64,000 bases of DNA from an uncultured Clostridia bacterium. Lineage in GTDB: Bacteria; Bacillota; Peptococcia; Peptococcales; Peptococcaceae. The stretch covers positions 1-64,000 of the forward strand of contig CALXSY010000007.1 in NCBI GenBank assembly GCA_944391285.1, in the 5' to 3' direction. Position numbers and translations under genes: made by a program. The notes below the pieces were generated by a model. The model was not told where the DNA came from. It made no database searches and saw only the letters and a program-made list of their open reading frames with translations. Shown here one piece after another: positions 26,610 to 35,037 of the stretch (position 1 is the stretch's first letter; every line of letters begins with the position of its first letter).

Positions 26610-27044
26610 TCAGGTATTAACTTCTTCGGTAAAGATAATTGTAGAGGGAGAGGAGTTGTCCTCTTTTGCTGATTTTTTAAAGCATGACTCTTTCATTTTC
26701 AAAAGAAAATCCGGAACCTGCTCAATAAGCCGATCCCACAAAACATTGTCGTTAACCATTTGGAAACGAATTTCCGTAGCGCTTACTACCAAAAAGCCAA
26801 CCGGCTGAATAGAAACACCGCCGCCGGAACCGCCGCCAAAGGGCAGATCTTCATTGGCGGGTTTTTCTTTAGGGGCATATTCACTGCCGCCGGCAGCAAA
26901 GCCGCAGCTGACTTTGGTAACCGGAATAATCACTGTACCGTTAGGAGTTTCGATAGCTTCACCGACAATAGTATTGACCTCGACCATTTTTTTAATATTT
27001 TCCATAGCCTTTTCCAAAAGACCGTTAATAGGATGGTTGTCCAT
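26610..27044 (-). CDS. ytfJ: GerW/YtfJ sporulation protein
   Basis: Member of the GerW (YtfJ) family, needed for normal spore germination in Bacillus subtilis. The 144-residue protein starts NHPINGLLEKAMENIKKMV and has the family core GEAIETPNGTVIIPVTKVS and a Gly-rich segment (FGGGSGGGVS). The ATG follows GGAGG by seven bases. It overlaps the end of the DUF2953 gene by 20 bases, the same pair as ytfI-ytfJ in B. subtilis, so the two are co-translated. No membrane segment is seen. Confidence 0.94.
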   Translation of the reverse strand: MDNHPINGLLEKAMENIKKMVEVNTIVGEAIETPNGTVIIPVTKVSCGFAAGGSEYAPKEKPANEDLPFGGGSGGGVSIQPVGFLVVSATEIRFQMVNDNVLWDRLIEQVPDFLLKMKESCFKKSAKEDNSSPSTIIFTEEVNT

Positions 27045-27573
27045 GTTTAAACCTCCTTAAAAGATGAGAATAGGCATTTCTGCCGCAGACGCTATTAAAA
27101 ATAATTTGTCCGCAAAAGAAAGAAAATATACCTTCTAAAGTGAGAAAAGATGAGCAATCTTGGTATTCGCTTGTGAAATTAAATTGATAGTTTTTCTTTA
27201 AACGATGGGCAAATATCCCCCAAATCCACCAATAAATGCCGTTTAACAGGGAAAGATGAAATTTATCGGTCAAAGACAGATGCAAATCGGCTTTAAATTT
27301 TTCGATGTTAATGCTTTTTAAAAGCAACTGAAGAAAACTTTTTCCTTGATTTAACGACAAAGAAGGACGAGGAAGATCGGGAAATTTTGCCGGAATCCGG
27401 GAAAGATTTTTTTCGGAAAACGAATAATCAATTTTTTTCTTTAGAGGCACAAGCCCAAAAAGCAAAAGAAATATTTCACCCTTTAGCTTTTGGGAATCAA
27501 GATAAATTTTCAATTTTATCCTGGTAGGAAAGAGAAAAATTATGACTGCAATGATGAATAATATCTTAAGCAT
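27025..27573 (-). CDS. DUF2953 membrane protein (YtfI-like)
   Basis: Protein of 182 residues with one N-terminal membrane segment (LKILFIIAVIIFLFP) and a basic, aromatic-rich remainder containing FGLVPLKKKIDYSF and LSLLNGIYWWIWG. This is the DUF2953 layout. ATG 27573 follows AAGGAGG by eight bases; longer frames run into the tRNA-Val gene and are not real. It precedes and overlaps ytfJ by 20 bases. The neighbour and family suggest a forespore or spore-envelope role, by inference. A promoter was not clear in the 80 bases before it, which also carry the divergent tRNA promoter. Confidence 0.82.
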   Translation of the reverse strand: MLKILFIIAVIIFLFPTRIKLKIYLDSQKLKGEIFLLLFGLVPLKKKIDYSFSEKNLSRIPAKFPDLPRPSLSLNQGKSFLQLLLKSINIEKFKADLHLSLTDKFHLSLLNGIYWWIWGIFAHRLKKNYQFNFTSEYQDCSSFLTLEGIFSFFCGQIIFNSVCGRNAYSHLLRRFKHGQPSY

Positions 27574-27653
27574 AAGAGCCGCCTCCTTGAAATTTATGCT
27601 AATATTTTTTGTAAAAAAGGCAATTTTTATGTAAAAAAAGTTAAAAAAACCTA

Positions 27654-27682
27654 TTGACAAAGACTTTAACTTGAGATATAAT
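27654..27682 (+). promoter_or_regulatory. consensus promoter of the four-tRNA operon
   Basis: TTGACA (27654-27659) and TATAAT (27677-27682) are perfect with 17-base spacing, 20 bases before tRNA-Val. Confidence 0.92.
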
Positions 27683-27701
27683 AACATTTGTCGCAAGTTG
27701 A

Positions 27702-27774
<73 letters not shown>

Positions 27775-27778
27775 TTAT

Positions 27779-27852
27779 GGCGAAGTAGTTCAGTTGGTTA
27801 GAATGCCAGCCTGTCACGCTGGAGGTCGAGGGTTCGAGCCCCTTCTTCGTCG
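27779..27852 (+). tRNA. tRNA-Asp (GTC)
   Basis: Acceptor GGCGAAG/CTTCGTC, anticodon GTC, discriminator G as expected for Asp. CCA is not encoded. Four bases separate it from tRNA-Val. Confidence 0.95.
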
Positions 27853-27892
27853 TTTAGCTTCTGCTGTTCATATGGTTGGAGCGAGGTAAATA

Positions 27893-27965
<73 letters not shown>

Positions 27966-27973
27966 TATAGTGT

Positions 27974-28045
27974 GCGGAAATAGCTCAGTGGTAGAGCATC
28001 GCCTTGCCATGGCGAGGGTCGCGAGTTCGAATCTCGTTTTCCGCT
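27974..28045 (+). tRNA. tRNA-Gly (GCC)
   Basis: Acceptor GCGGAAA/TTTCCGC, anticodon GCC in TTGCCAT, discriminator T. CCA is not encoded. It is the last tRNA before the terminator. Confidence 0.95.
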
Positions 28046-28048
28046 TTT

Positions 28049-28078
28049 AAGACATGATGTTTATCATGTCTTTTTTTT
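28049..28078 (+). terminator. terminator of tRNA operon
   Basis: AAGACATGAT/ATCATGTCTT stem with loop GTTT and an eight-T tail. Confidence 0.93.
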
Positions 28079-28191
28079 GCAGAAAAAATCGGCAGCAGAT
28101 GAGAATCAAAGATAATAAGTTTTATTTTTGTCCGATAAAGAAAAAATGTTACAGCAAATAGAAAAAAATACAATAAATTTTAAGATAATTG

Positions 28192-28220
28192 TTGCAGGAT
28201 GGAGAAATTTTTAGTACAAT
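28192..28220 (+). promoter_or_regulatory. promoter of minCDE
   Basis: TTGCAG (28192-28197) and TACAAT (28215-28220) are 17 bases apart, 41 bases before minC. Confidence 0.65.
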
Positions 28221-28261
28221 AAATAGGAATAAACTTATTTGTCAGAAAAGAGGTTTATCTT

Positions 28262-28948
28262 ATGGAATCGGTTGTATTTAAAGGCAGCAGAAGAGGCATT
28301 TCCATGGTTATCGACAGCGAGCTTAATTTCGAAGACTTGTGTATGCTGATTAAGCAAAAGCTGCTGCAAGCTAAGGATTTTTTAGGTGACCGCAAAAAGC
28401 TGATCATTAACAGCAATGAGCGGCTTTTGAGTGAGGGAGAACAATTAGCATTAAAAATACTCTTGCTTTCTTTGGATTATGAGGTTGAAGAGTTTATTTC
28501 TACCGCAGAAAAAGCTCAGGACGAAGAGCCGATTGAGATTAAACTGCCGGAAGGTTTGGAAGGCAGACTGGGCGGTAACTTAAGCAGCCAGAAAGAAAAG
28601 CTGGAAACTTATTATGCTGACGGCTCGACTTTGATTATTCGCAAGAATATTCGCTCCGGGCAAAGCATTGATTTTGACGGCACTTTAATCATCTTCGGCG
28701 ATGTCAATGCCGGCGCGGAAATCAGAGCTACCGGACATATCTTAGTTATGGGCACGATGCGGGGCTTGGCTCATGCCGGTTTTGGCAATAATGAGGAAGC
28801 TGTGGTTTATGCCAATAGATTATTGCCGGTGCAGTTAAGAATTGCGGATCTGATAGCCAGAGCTCCGGATAATGAAGAGATGGAATCAGATAAACCGGAA
28901 ATTGCCCGGATCAGTGACGGCAATTTATTGATTGAAGGTGTTTTTTAA
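28262..28948 (+). CDS. minC: septum site-determining protein MinC
   Basis: Inhibitor of FtsZ ring assembly, recruited to the membrane by MinD to block division near the poles. The 228-residue protein has the N-terminal FtsZ-inhibiting domain (residues 1-90) and the C-terminal beta-helical MinD-binding domain with the repeats IRSGQSIDFDGTLIIFGDVN and AGAEIRATGHILVMGTMRG (about 126-164). An AAGAGG site lies nine bases before the ATG. It leads minCDE, 22 bases before minD. The full set with MinE suggests pole-to-pole oscillation rather than the DivIVA-only arrangement of Bacillus. Confidence 0.95.
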   Translation: MESVVFKGSRRGISMVIDSELNFEDLCMLIKQKLLQAKDFLGDRKKLIINSNERLLSEGEQLALKILLLSLDYEVEEFISTAEKAQDEEPIEIKLPEGLEGRLGGNLSSQKEKLETYYADGSTLIIRKNIRSGQSIDFDGTLIIFGDVNAGAEIRATGHILVMGTMRGLAHAGFGNNEEAVVYANRLLPVQLRIADLIARAPDNEEMESDKPEIARISDGNLLIEGVF

Positions 28949-28970
28949 TTAAAGTATAGGGGGAAGAAAA

Positions 28971-29768
28971 ATGGGCAAAGTATTAGTAATCACTTCCGGT
29001 AAAGGCGGTGTCGGCAAAACTACGACAGTAGCTAATATCGGTACCGGTTTGGCAGCGTTAGGCAATAAGGTTGTTTTGCTGGATACAGATATCGGATTAA
29101 GAAATTTGGATGTTGTTATGGGTTTGGAAAACCGCATTGTTTATGATATAGTTGATGCGGCAACAGGACAATGCAAATTAAAGCAAGCGATGATTAAGGA
29201 TAAACGTTTTGAAAATATGTATCTTATTCCGGCTGCTCAGACTAAAGATAAAAATGCGGTCAATGAAAGCCAGATGAAAGCAATCTGTGAGGAATTAAGA
29301 GAAGAATTTGATTATGTGTTAATTGATTGCCCTGCCGGTATTGAGCAAGGCTTTAAAAACGCTATTGCCGGAGCTGATGCAGCCATCGTCGTAACCAATC
29401 CTGAGGTTTCTGCGGTCAGAGATGCGGATCGAATTATCGGTTTATTGGAAGCCAACGGCTTAAATGAGCCTAAATTAATCATCAACCGCATGCGTGCCAA
29501 TATGGTTAAGCAAGGCGATATGATGGGTGTTGACGATATGCTGGAGATTTTGGCAGTTAAGCTTTTGGGCGTAGTGCCGGAAGATGACAATATCGTTATC
29601 TCCACCAACCGCGGCGAGCCGGCAGTTTTAGACCAAAAATCTCAGGCCGGACAAGCTTACCGCAATATCGTTCAGCGCATTTTGGGCAACAATGTGCCGA
29701 TTATGCAAATGGACGTGGAAGAAGGCTTCATCTCTAAGCTTCTTAAGCTGTTTAAAAAAGGAAATTAA
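28971..29768 (+). CDS. minD: septum site-determining ATPase MinD
   Basis: ParA/MinD-type ATPase that binds the membrane in its ATP form and carries MinC. The deviant Walker A motif SGKGGVGKTT lies at residues 9-18, the switch LLDTDIGLRNLDVVMGLE at 36-53, and Walker B-like YVLIDCPAGIE near 96-106. The C-terminus ends in an amphipathic segment (ISKLLKLFKKGN) that should be the membrane-targeting helix. Length 265 is standard. It is in the middle of minCDE, 12 bases before minE. Confidence 0.97.
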   Translation: MGKVLVITSGKGGVGKTTTVANIGTGLAALGNKVVLLDTDIGLRNLDVVMGLENRIVYDIVDAATGQCKLKQAMIKDKRFENMYLIPAAQTKDKNAVNESQMKAICEELREEFDYVLIDCPAGIEQGFKNAIAGADAAIVVTNPEVSAVRDADRIIGLLEANGLNEPKLIINRMRANMVKQGDMMGVDDMLEILAVKLLGVVPEDDNIVISTNRGEPAVLDQKSQAGQAYRNIVQRILGNNVPIMQMDVEEGFISKLLKLFKKGN

Positions 29769-29780
29769 GGAGGCAGACAG

Positions 29781-30044
29781 ATGGCGAGTTTTTTACAGAA
29801 ATTATTTGGCGATAAGAAAAACAGCAAAGATGCCGCCAAAGAACGCTTGAAATTAGTCCTGATTCACGACAGAGCCAGTCTTTCTCCGGGTATGGTGGAG
29901 GAATTGCGCCGTGATTTGATTCAAGTTATCAGCAAATATATGGAATTTGATGAACAAGCGCTGGAAGTTAACATGAACAGCGAGGATAATATCGCGATGC
30001 TGGAGGTTAATATTCCTATTTCGCATATCAAACGCAACATATAA
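29781..30044 (+). CDS. minE: cell division topological specificity factor MinE
   Basis: Stimulates the MinD ATPase and drives Min patterning. The 87-residue protein has the membrane/anti-MinCD start MASFLQKLFGDKKNSKDAAK and the conserved RLKLVLIHDRASLSPGMVEE segment (residues 22-41), then the dimerisation domain ending in EVNIPISHIK. ATG follows AAGGAGG. It ends the operon at a strong bidirectional terminator. Confidence 0.96.
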   Translation: MASFLQKLFGDKKNSKDAAKERLKLVLIHDRASLSPGMVEELRRDLIQVISKYMEFDEQALEVNMNSEDNIAMLEVNIPISHIKRNI

Positions 30045-30046
30045 TT

Positions 30047-30081
30047 AAAAGCCTATTTTCTTTAAAGAAAATAGGCTTTTT
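30047..30081. terminator. bidirectional terminator between minE and pepF
   Basis: AAAAGCCTATTTTCTTTAAA and its complement form a near-perfect 15-base-pair hairpin with T and A flanks. Confidence 0.93.
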
Positions 30082-30083
30082 GC

Positions 30084-31850
30084 TTAGAGTATAGCTTTTA
30101 ATTTTTGCAGAGTCTCGTTAAAATATGCTAACGCATCTTTGATAGGTTTAGGATTAGCCATATCGACCCCGGCAATTTTCAATAATTCGATGGGGTAATC
30201 ACTGCCGCCCTTAGTTAAGAAGGTGCGGTAATTTTTAACCGCATCAGGCTCATTGTCGATAATTCCTTTGGCGATAGAAGTAGCCGCCGAAATGCCGGTA
30301 GCATATTGATAAACGTAAAATGCCCGGTAGAAGTGGGGGATTCGCGCCCATTCATAGGTCAGTAAATCATCGATAACAAAATCATCGCCGTGGTAAATCT
30401 GGTAAAGTCCCTTATAATCCTCACACATTTTTTCCGGCAAAAGAGGCAATCCTGCTTCTACAGCTTTGTGGGTGATATTCTCAAAATCAGCAAACAAGGT
30501 TTGGCGATATAAGGTTGAGCGGATATTGTCTAATTGGTTGGACAACAATAAGGCTTTTTCGCTGTCCGACTGAGAATTGGTGTATAAATAGTTGAACAGT
30601 AATTGTTCATTGACGGTGGAAGCTACCTCAGCAGTGAAAATGCAGTAATCGGAGTAAACATAAGGCTGATATTTGTTGCTGTAATAGCTGTGCATCACGT
30701 GTCCCAATTCGTGGGCAATAGTAAAGACATCGTTCAATGTGCCGGTGAAATTGAGCAGAGAGTAGGGGTGATAGCCGTAAGCGTGAATAGCATAGGCGCC
30801 GGTAGCTTTGTTTTTTGCCGGATAAACGTCAATCCAGCGGTTATTGAAAGCTTCCTTTAAAACGTCGGTATAATCAGAGCCTAAAACGCTTGTAGCCGCT
30901 AAAACAATTTCCTGCGCTTCTTCGTAGGTGTACTGACGGTCCGAATCTTTAACCAAAGGCACGAATAAATCGTAAAAATGAATATCGTCCAGACCTAAAA
31001 TATTTTTGCGCAAGGTGACATATTCCTGCAAAGGCTTAACATTATTACGCACAGTTAAAATAAGATTGTCATACACCTCTTCCGGAATATGCAAGCCTGA
31101 CAATGCCATATTGCGGGCAGAGGAGTAGCGGCGGCTTTTGGCTAAATAGCAGTCGCTTTTGACCGAACCGTAATAAGCGGAAGAAATAGTGTTGACATGC
31201 TGCTTATAAATACCTAAAAGGCTGTTGAAATATTCCCGGCGAAAATTGCGGTCGGGATTGCCTAAAACAACGGCATACTGATTGTTGTCAGCGGTAATGG
31301 TTTTGCCGTCGGGAGCAGTAATTTCGTGATACGCTACATCATTTACGGTCAGATCATCGTAAATTTTTTCAAAGGAATTAGCCATGGAGCCCATTTTGGC
31401 TAAAATTTCTTCGATTTGGGTATCAAAAATATGCTCTTTGCGCTCTAAAAAGTTTTTGATCAAAAAATCATAGAGCTTGAGCTCCGGTTTTTCTGCAGAA
31501 AATTTTTGCCAGGTGCTCTCGGTTAAGTTGAGCAATTCCGGTTCAAAGAAAGCTAATTGCTCAGCGATGCCGGTGTAAACACTATCAGCAGTTTCGTAAA
31601 TATCTTTGGCTTCGCCGTTAGCCATGTTTTGGTCGAAATACATTTTGGCGTAAACAAAAAGGGCGGTGATTTTTTCGCCGAATGCATCGTTTAAAGAAAG
31701 CGCCTTAAAAAGATTCTCGGCGTTTGCGGTAATAGTGCCTTGCATTTCGGCAATGCTTTGAGCCATTTTTTGTGCTTCAGTAAGCTCACTGCGCCAATGG
31801 GCAGTATCGGTATACATATTTGTTAAATCCCAAGTCATATTTTTATCCAT
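30084..31850 (-). CDS. pepF: oligoendopeptidase F
   Basis: Cytoplasmic zinc metallopeptidase of family M3B that cleaves peptides of about 7-17 residues. The zinc motif HELGHVMH lies at residues 380-387 (His380, Glu381, His384), with the third ligand Glu expected in the following helix (YCIFTAEVASTVNEQLL). Length 588 is typical. The ATG follows GGAGG by six bases. It is monocistronic and convergent with minCDE. It could feed amino-acid fermentation or turn over signalling peptides; nothing nearby decides this. Confidence 0.95.
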   Translation of the reverse strand: MDKNMTWDLTNMYTDTAHWRSELTEAQKMAQSIAEMQGTITANAENLFKALSLNDAFGEKITALFVYAKMYFDQNMANGEAKDIYETADSVYTGIAEQLAFFEPELLNLTESTWQKFSAEKPELKLYDFLIKNFLERKEHIFDTQIEEILAKMGSMANSFEKIYDDLTVNDVAYHEITAPDGKTITADNNQYAVVLGNPDRNFRREYFNSLLGIYKQHVNTISSAYYGSVKSDCYLAKSRRYSSARNMALSGLHIPEEVYDNLILTVRNNVKPLQEYVTLRKNILGLDDIHFYDLFVPLVKDSDRQYTYEEAQEIVLAATSVLGSDYTDVLKEAFNNRWIDVYPAKNKATGAYAIHAYGYHPYSLLNFTGTLNDVFTIAHELGHVMHSYYSNKYQPYVYSDYCIFTAEVASTVNEQLLFNYLYTNSQSDSEKALLLSNQLDNIRSTLYRQTLFADFENITHKAVEAGLPLLPEKMCEDYKGLYQIYHGDDFVIDDLLTYEWARIPHFYRAFYVYQYATGISAATSIAKGIIDNEPDAVKNYRTFLTKGGSDYPIELLKIAGVDMANPKPIKDALAYFNETLQKLKAIL

Positions 31851-31970
31851 TTTAAACCTCCTAACGATCGATAAGCATATTATATGCGGTTAAAACAAAA
31901 CTATTTGCAGTAATTAATTATACTCTCAAGAGAAATTATTGTCAATTAAAACCAAAAAGTTGTAATCAAT

Positions 31971-31997
31971 AAAAAAAGATGAGTCCTAAGACTCATC
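31971..31997 (-). terminator. terminator of rubrerythrin gene
   Basis: GATGAGTC/GACTCATC stem with loop CTAA; seven A residues on the left give a U tract in the minus-strand RNA. Confidence 0.92.
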
Positions 31998-32018
31998 TCG
32001 GAAAAGAGGGGTTAATGA

Positions 32019-32561
32019 TTAACCGAAATATCTTTTTAATAAGCCAGCCAATGCTTTGCCGTGTCTAGCTTCGTCACGAGCCATTTCATGAACAGTGTCA
32101 TGGATAGCATCCAAGTTAGCAGCTTTAGCTCTTTTAGCCAAATCGGTTTTACCGGCGGTAGCACCGTTTTCAGCTTCAACGCGCATTTCTAAGTTTTTCT
32201 TAGTGGAGTCGGTTACAACTTCGCCTAATAACTCAGCAAATTTAGCGGCATGCTCAGCTTCTTCCCAAGCAGCTTTTTCCCAGTAGAGACCGATTTCCGG
32301 ATAGCCTTCTCTGTGAGCAACTCTTGCCATTGCCAAATACATACCAACTTCGGTGCATTCGCCTTGGAAGTTAGCACGCAAATCAGCGATGATATCCTCG
32401 CTTACGCCTTGAGCTACACCTACTACATGCTCAGCAGCCCAGGTCATATCACCTTTGGATTCAACAAATTTTTCAGCTGGAGCTTTACATTGTGGACATT
32501 GAGCCGGAGCTTGATCTCCTTCGTAAACATAACCGCAAACACTACATACAAATTTAGCCAT
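32019..32561 (-). CDS. reverse rubrerythrin (N-terminal rubredoxin domain)
   Basis: Non-haem iron peroxidase that reduces hydrogen peroxide with electrons from NADH-dependent partners. The rubredoxin domain is at the N-terminus (Cys6, Cys9, Cys22, Cys25), followed by the ferritin-like diiron domain (residues ~38-178) with the Glu and His ligands in segments [28 protein letters not shown] and [12 protein letters not shown]. Domain order is reversed from classical rubrerythrin, as in the oxygen-induced clostridial proteins. Length 180. The ATG follows GGAGG by about six bases. A partial PerR box lies over the likely promoter. Single gene. Confidence 0.95.
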   Translation of the reverse strand: MAKFVCSVCGYVYEGDQAPAQCPQCKAPAEKFVESKGDMTWAAEHVVGVAQGVSEDIIADLRANFQGECTEVGMYLAMARVAHREGYPEIGLYWEKAAWEEAEHAAKFAELLGEVVTDSTKKNLEMRVEAENGATAGKTDLAKRAKAANLDAIHDTVHEMARDEARHGKALAGLLKRYFG

Positions 32562-32635
32562 AATTAATTCCTCCTATGAATTTTTAATTTAACAATTTTT
32601 GTTGTTTTTTTATTTACAATTAAGTATATACCCCG

Positions 32636-32650
32636 GAAAAATCATTATAA
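32636..32650. promoter_or_regulatory. partial PerR-like box at the rubrerythrin promoter
   Basis: On the minus strand TTATAATGATTTTTC matches the PerR consensus TTATAATNATTATAA at 11 of 14 positions, with one half site perfect. A possible -10 (TATACT, 32628-32623) lies just downstream. Reverse rubrerythrins are PerR targets in clostridia. Confidence 0.4.
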
Positions 32651-32813
32651 ACAAAAATTAAAAAAATTTTTTAAAATTTTTTTGTGCCTTAAAAAAAGCG
32701 AACAATAATTTTATGCCGAGAAAGATTTTTTTAGAACAAATTTATGACGAAAAGAGCAAGCGCTTCATAGATTATATTGCAAAGCAATTTTAGACGAAAG
32801 GAGTCGTTTGCAA

Positions 32814-32954
32814 GTGAGTAATGAGAATGATAAATTAGCGGCTATTTATGTCAATGAACAGCCCTATGAAAGTTTATATTCATTGCCGGAAGGATTGGCT
32901 TTCGGAACAATATTTCCTAACTTAAATATGCCTTACGGCAAATTATCGAAATAA
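32814..32954 (+). CDS. cotJA: CotJA-like spore coat associated protein
   Basis: Small 46-residue protein beginning MSNENDKLAAIYVNEQPYES and containing the CotJA pattern of YVNEQPY followed by YSLPEGLAFGTIFPNLNMPY. The GTG at 32814 lies ten bases after AAAGGAG; an in-frame TTG at 32808 is only four bases from that site. It is 15 bases before cotJB, and the three genes form a cotJABC unit like that made in the mother cell under sigma-E in Bacillus. No convincing sigma-E promoter was found upstream. Its role is coat assembly together with CotJC. Confidence 0.82.
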   Translation: MSNENDKLAAIYVNEQPYESLYSLPEGLAFGTIFPNLNMPYGKLSK

Positions 32955-32969
32955 AAAGGAGTGTAGTAA

Positions 32970-33266
32970 ATGAACTCGCAAGTAAAAAAGAATGTTAAAA
33001 ATCTCCCTAAAAATTCTAACTGTGTAACTATGCTGCAATTGCAGCAATTAAGCTTTGCTTTAGTCGATTTAAATTTATATTTGGATAATTATCCGGATAA
33101 CCAACAGGCAGTAGAGGATTACAATCGTTTGTTTAAGCAATATTGGGAAGCAAAAAGCGTTTATGAGCAAGCAAACGGTCCGTTGATGAATTTCGGTCAT
33201 TGCCCGGTAAGCTATCCCTTTAACTGGGTTAACTCACCTTGGCCGTGGGAAATAGCAGCTAATTAA
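32970..33266 (+). CDS. cotJB: spore coat protein CotJB
   Basis: 98-residue spore coat component. The core LQLQQLSFALVDLNLYLDNY (residues 22-41) and the YEQANGPL segment (69-76) match the CotJB family. The C-terminus is rich in Trp and Pro (NWVNSPWPWE), as usual. ATG lies eight bases after GGAG. It is between cotJA and cotJC with gaps of 15 and 14 bases, so it is co-transcribed. The first 20 residues are Lys/Asn-rich and longer than in Bacillus. Confidence 0.9.
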   Translation: MNSQVKKNVKNLPKNSNCVTMLQLQQLSFALVDLNLYLDNYPDNQQAVEDYNRLFKQYWEAKSVYEQANGPLMNFGHCPVSYPFNWVNSPWPWEIAAN

Positions 33267-33280
33267 GGAGGAAAAGAAAT

Positions 33281-33853
33281 ATGTGGGCTTATGAAAAAAA
33301 ATTACAATATCCGGTATGTATTAAATCCAAGGACTTAAAAATGGCACAGCTTTTGCTGACCCAATACGGCGGACCATCCGGCGAATTGTCGGCAAGTTTG
33401 CAGTATATGACCCAGCGCTATTCCATGCCGACTGCGCAGACTAAAGCATTATTAACGGATATCGCCACCGAAGAAATGGGGCATATTGAAATGATTGCCA
33501 CAATGGTGCATCAGATTTTTTCCAATGCGACCTTTGCTGAAATAAAAGCTGCCGGTTTGGATAAATACTATGTGCTTCACGGCAAAGGCTTATTTTATTC
33601 AGATCCCAACGGCTATAACTGGACTGCTGATTATATCTCCTGCAAAGGCGATGCAGTAGTGGATTTGACCAGAGATATGGCTGCCGAGGAAGAAGCCCGG
33701 ATCAGCTATGAATATTTAATCAATCAAACCAATGACCAATCGATTATCGATCCGCTGGTATTTTTAAGAGAAAGAGAAATAGTGCATTATCAAAGATTTG
33801 GCGAAGCGTTAGTCAAGGTTAGAGATATGCCTAATTGTAAATTTTATATGTAA
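33281..33853 (+). CDS. cotJC: spore coat manganese catalase CotJC
   Basis: Ferritin-like dimanganese catalase-family protein incorporated in the spore coat. The start MWAYEKKLQYPV and the Glu/His metal ligand segments IATEEMGHIEMIATMVHQ (residues 63-80) and AAEEEARISYEYLI, with a later REREIVHYQRFGE, are typical. Length 190 matches CotJC. ATG follows AAGGAGG. It ends cotJABC at a terminator. Peroxide removal in the coat fits the superoxide dismutase and rubrerythrin elsewhere in the window. Confidence 0.94.
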   Translation: MWAYEKKLQYPVCIKSKDLKMAQLLLTQYGGPSGELSASLQYMTQRYSMPTAQTKALLTDIATEEMGHIEMIATMVHQIFSNATFAEIKAAGLDKYYVLHGKGLFYSDPNGYNWTADYISCKGDAVVDLTRDMAAEEEARISYEYLINQTNDQSIIDPLVFLREREIVHYQRFGEALVKVRDMPNCKFYM

Positions 33854-33861
33854 AATTTTAG

Positions 33862-33889
33862 CCGCTTGGGTTTTCTCAAGCGGTTTTTT
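33862..33889 (+). terminator. terminator of cotJABC
   Basis: CCGCTTGGG/CTCAAGCGG stem (one G-U) with a TTTT loop and a six-T tail. Confidence 0.9.
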
Positions 33890-33908
33890 AAGTAAAAGAT
33901 ATTTTTTC

Positions 33909-33937
33909 TGGACAAACACAATTTTTTAGGGTATAAT
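33909..33937 (+). promoter_or_regulatory. promoter of prfA-prmC
   Basis: TGGACA (33909-33914) and TATAAT (33932-33937) are 17 bases apart, 32 bases before prfA. Confidence 0.7.
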
Positions 33938-33969
33938 AAATTTATCTATGGTTTGAACGGAGGAAGAAA

Positions 33970-35037
33970 ATGTTAGAAAAATTACAAGACTTAGAAACTA
34001 AGTATGAACAATTAACCGAAATGATGAGCAAAGAGGAAGTGTTAAATAATCCTGCCGAATTGCAGAAATGCGCTAAAGCTCAGGCTGATTTGGAGGATAT
34101 CGTCGTAGCTTATCGGGAATATAAAAAAGTAAGGGAAGACTTGAGCTATTCTAAAGAAATGCTTGCCGAAAAGCTTGATCCGGAAATGGAAGAAATGGTT
34201 AAAGCAGAAATCAAAGAGTTAAGCGAAAAGGAAGAAGAATTAGAAAGAAAATTAACCATTCTTTTATTGCCCAAGGATCCAAATGACAACAAAAACGTCA
34301 TTATGGAAATTCGTGCCGGCACAGGCGGTGATGAAGCCGGTTTGTTTGCGGCGGATTTATATAAAATGTACACCCGCTATGCTGAGATGCAAGGCTGGAA
34401 GGTTGAGGTAATGAACTCCAATTATACTGATGTGGGGGGATTTAAAGAAATAACCTTTATGATAATCGGCAAAGGCGCTTACAGCAAATTAAAATTTGAA
34501 GGCGGAGTGCATCGGGTACAGCGTGTACCGGCTACCGAATCCAGCGGTCGTATTCATACTTCAGCAGCTACAGTTGCCGTTTTGCCGGAAGCAGAGGAAG
34601 TAGAGGTTGAAATCAATCCTAACGATTTGCGCATTGACGTTTTCTGCTCCAGCGGTCCTGGAGGACAGTCTGTTAATACTACTCAGTCGGCTGTTCGGGT
34701 AACGCACTTACCAACCGGATTGGTAGTAAGCTGCCAAGATGAAAAATCGCAGCAGATGAACAAAGAGAAAGCCATTAAAGTATTGCGCTCTCGCTTGCTG
34801 GAAAAATATCAGCAGGAGCAGCACGGTGAATTAGATGCCCAGCGCCGCGGCATGATTGGCTCAGGTGACCGCAGTGAGCGGATTCGCACTTATAACTTCC
34901 CTCAAGGAAGGGTAAGCGATCACCGTATCAATCTAACCTTGCATAAGCTGGATCAGATTTTGCTGGGGCATTTGGATGAGCTGATTGATGCTTTAGTTAC
35001 TACCGATCAGGCTGAGAAATTGAAGGCGGCTGAATAA
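33970..35037 (+). CDS. prfA: peptide chain release factor 1
   Basis: Reads UAA and UAG in the ribosomal A site and triggers peptide release. The GGQ motif is at residues 231-233 ([10 protein letters not shown]) and the codon-reading PAT motif at 187-189, which marks RF1 rather than RF2. Length 355 is normal. The ATG follows GGAGG. It overlaps prmC by one base (TAATG), so the methylase that modifies its Gln is made with it. Confidence 0.98.
   Translation: MLEKLQDLETKYEQLTEMMSKEEVLNNPAELQKCAKAQADLEDIVVAYREYKKVREDLSYSKEMLAEKLDPEMEEMVKAEIKELSEKEEELERKLTILLLPKDPNDNKNVIMEIRAGTGGDEAGLFAADLYKMYTRYAEMQGWKVEVMNSNYTDVGGFKEITFMIIGKGAYSKLKFEGGVHRVQRVPATESSGRIHTSAATVAVLPEAEEVEVEINPNDLRIDVFCSSGPGGQSVNTTQSAVRVTHLPTGLVVSCQDEKSQQMNKEKAIKVLRSRLLEKYQQEQHGELDAQRRGMIGSGDRSERIRTYNFPQGRVSDHRINLTLHKLDQILLGHLDELIDALVTTDQAEKLKAAE

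Noticed and set aside
32651-32800. Sigma-E promoter before cotJA
   Set aside because: CATAGATT at 32766-32773 resembles a sigma-E -10, but no matching -35 is found at 14-15 bases.
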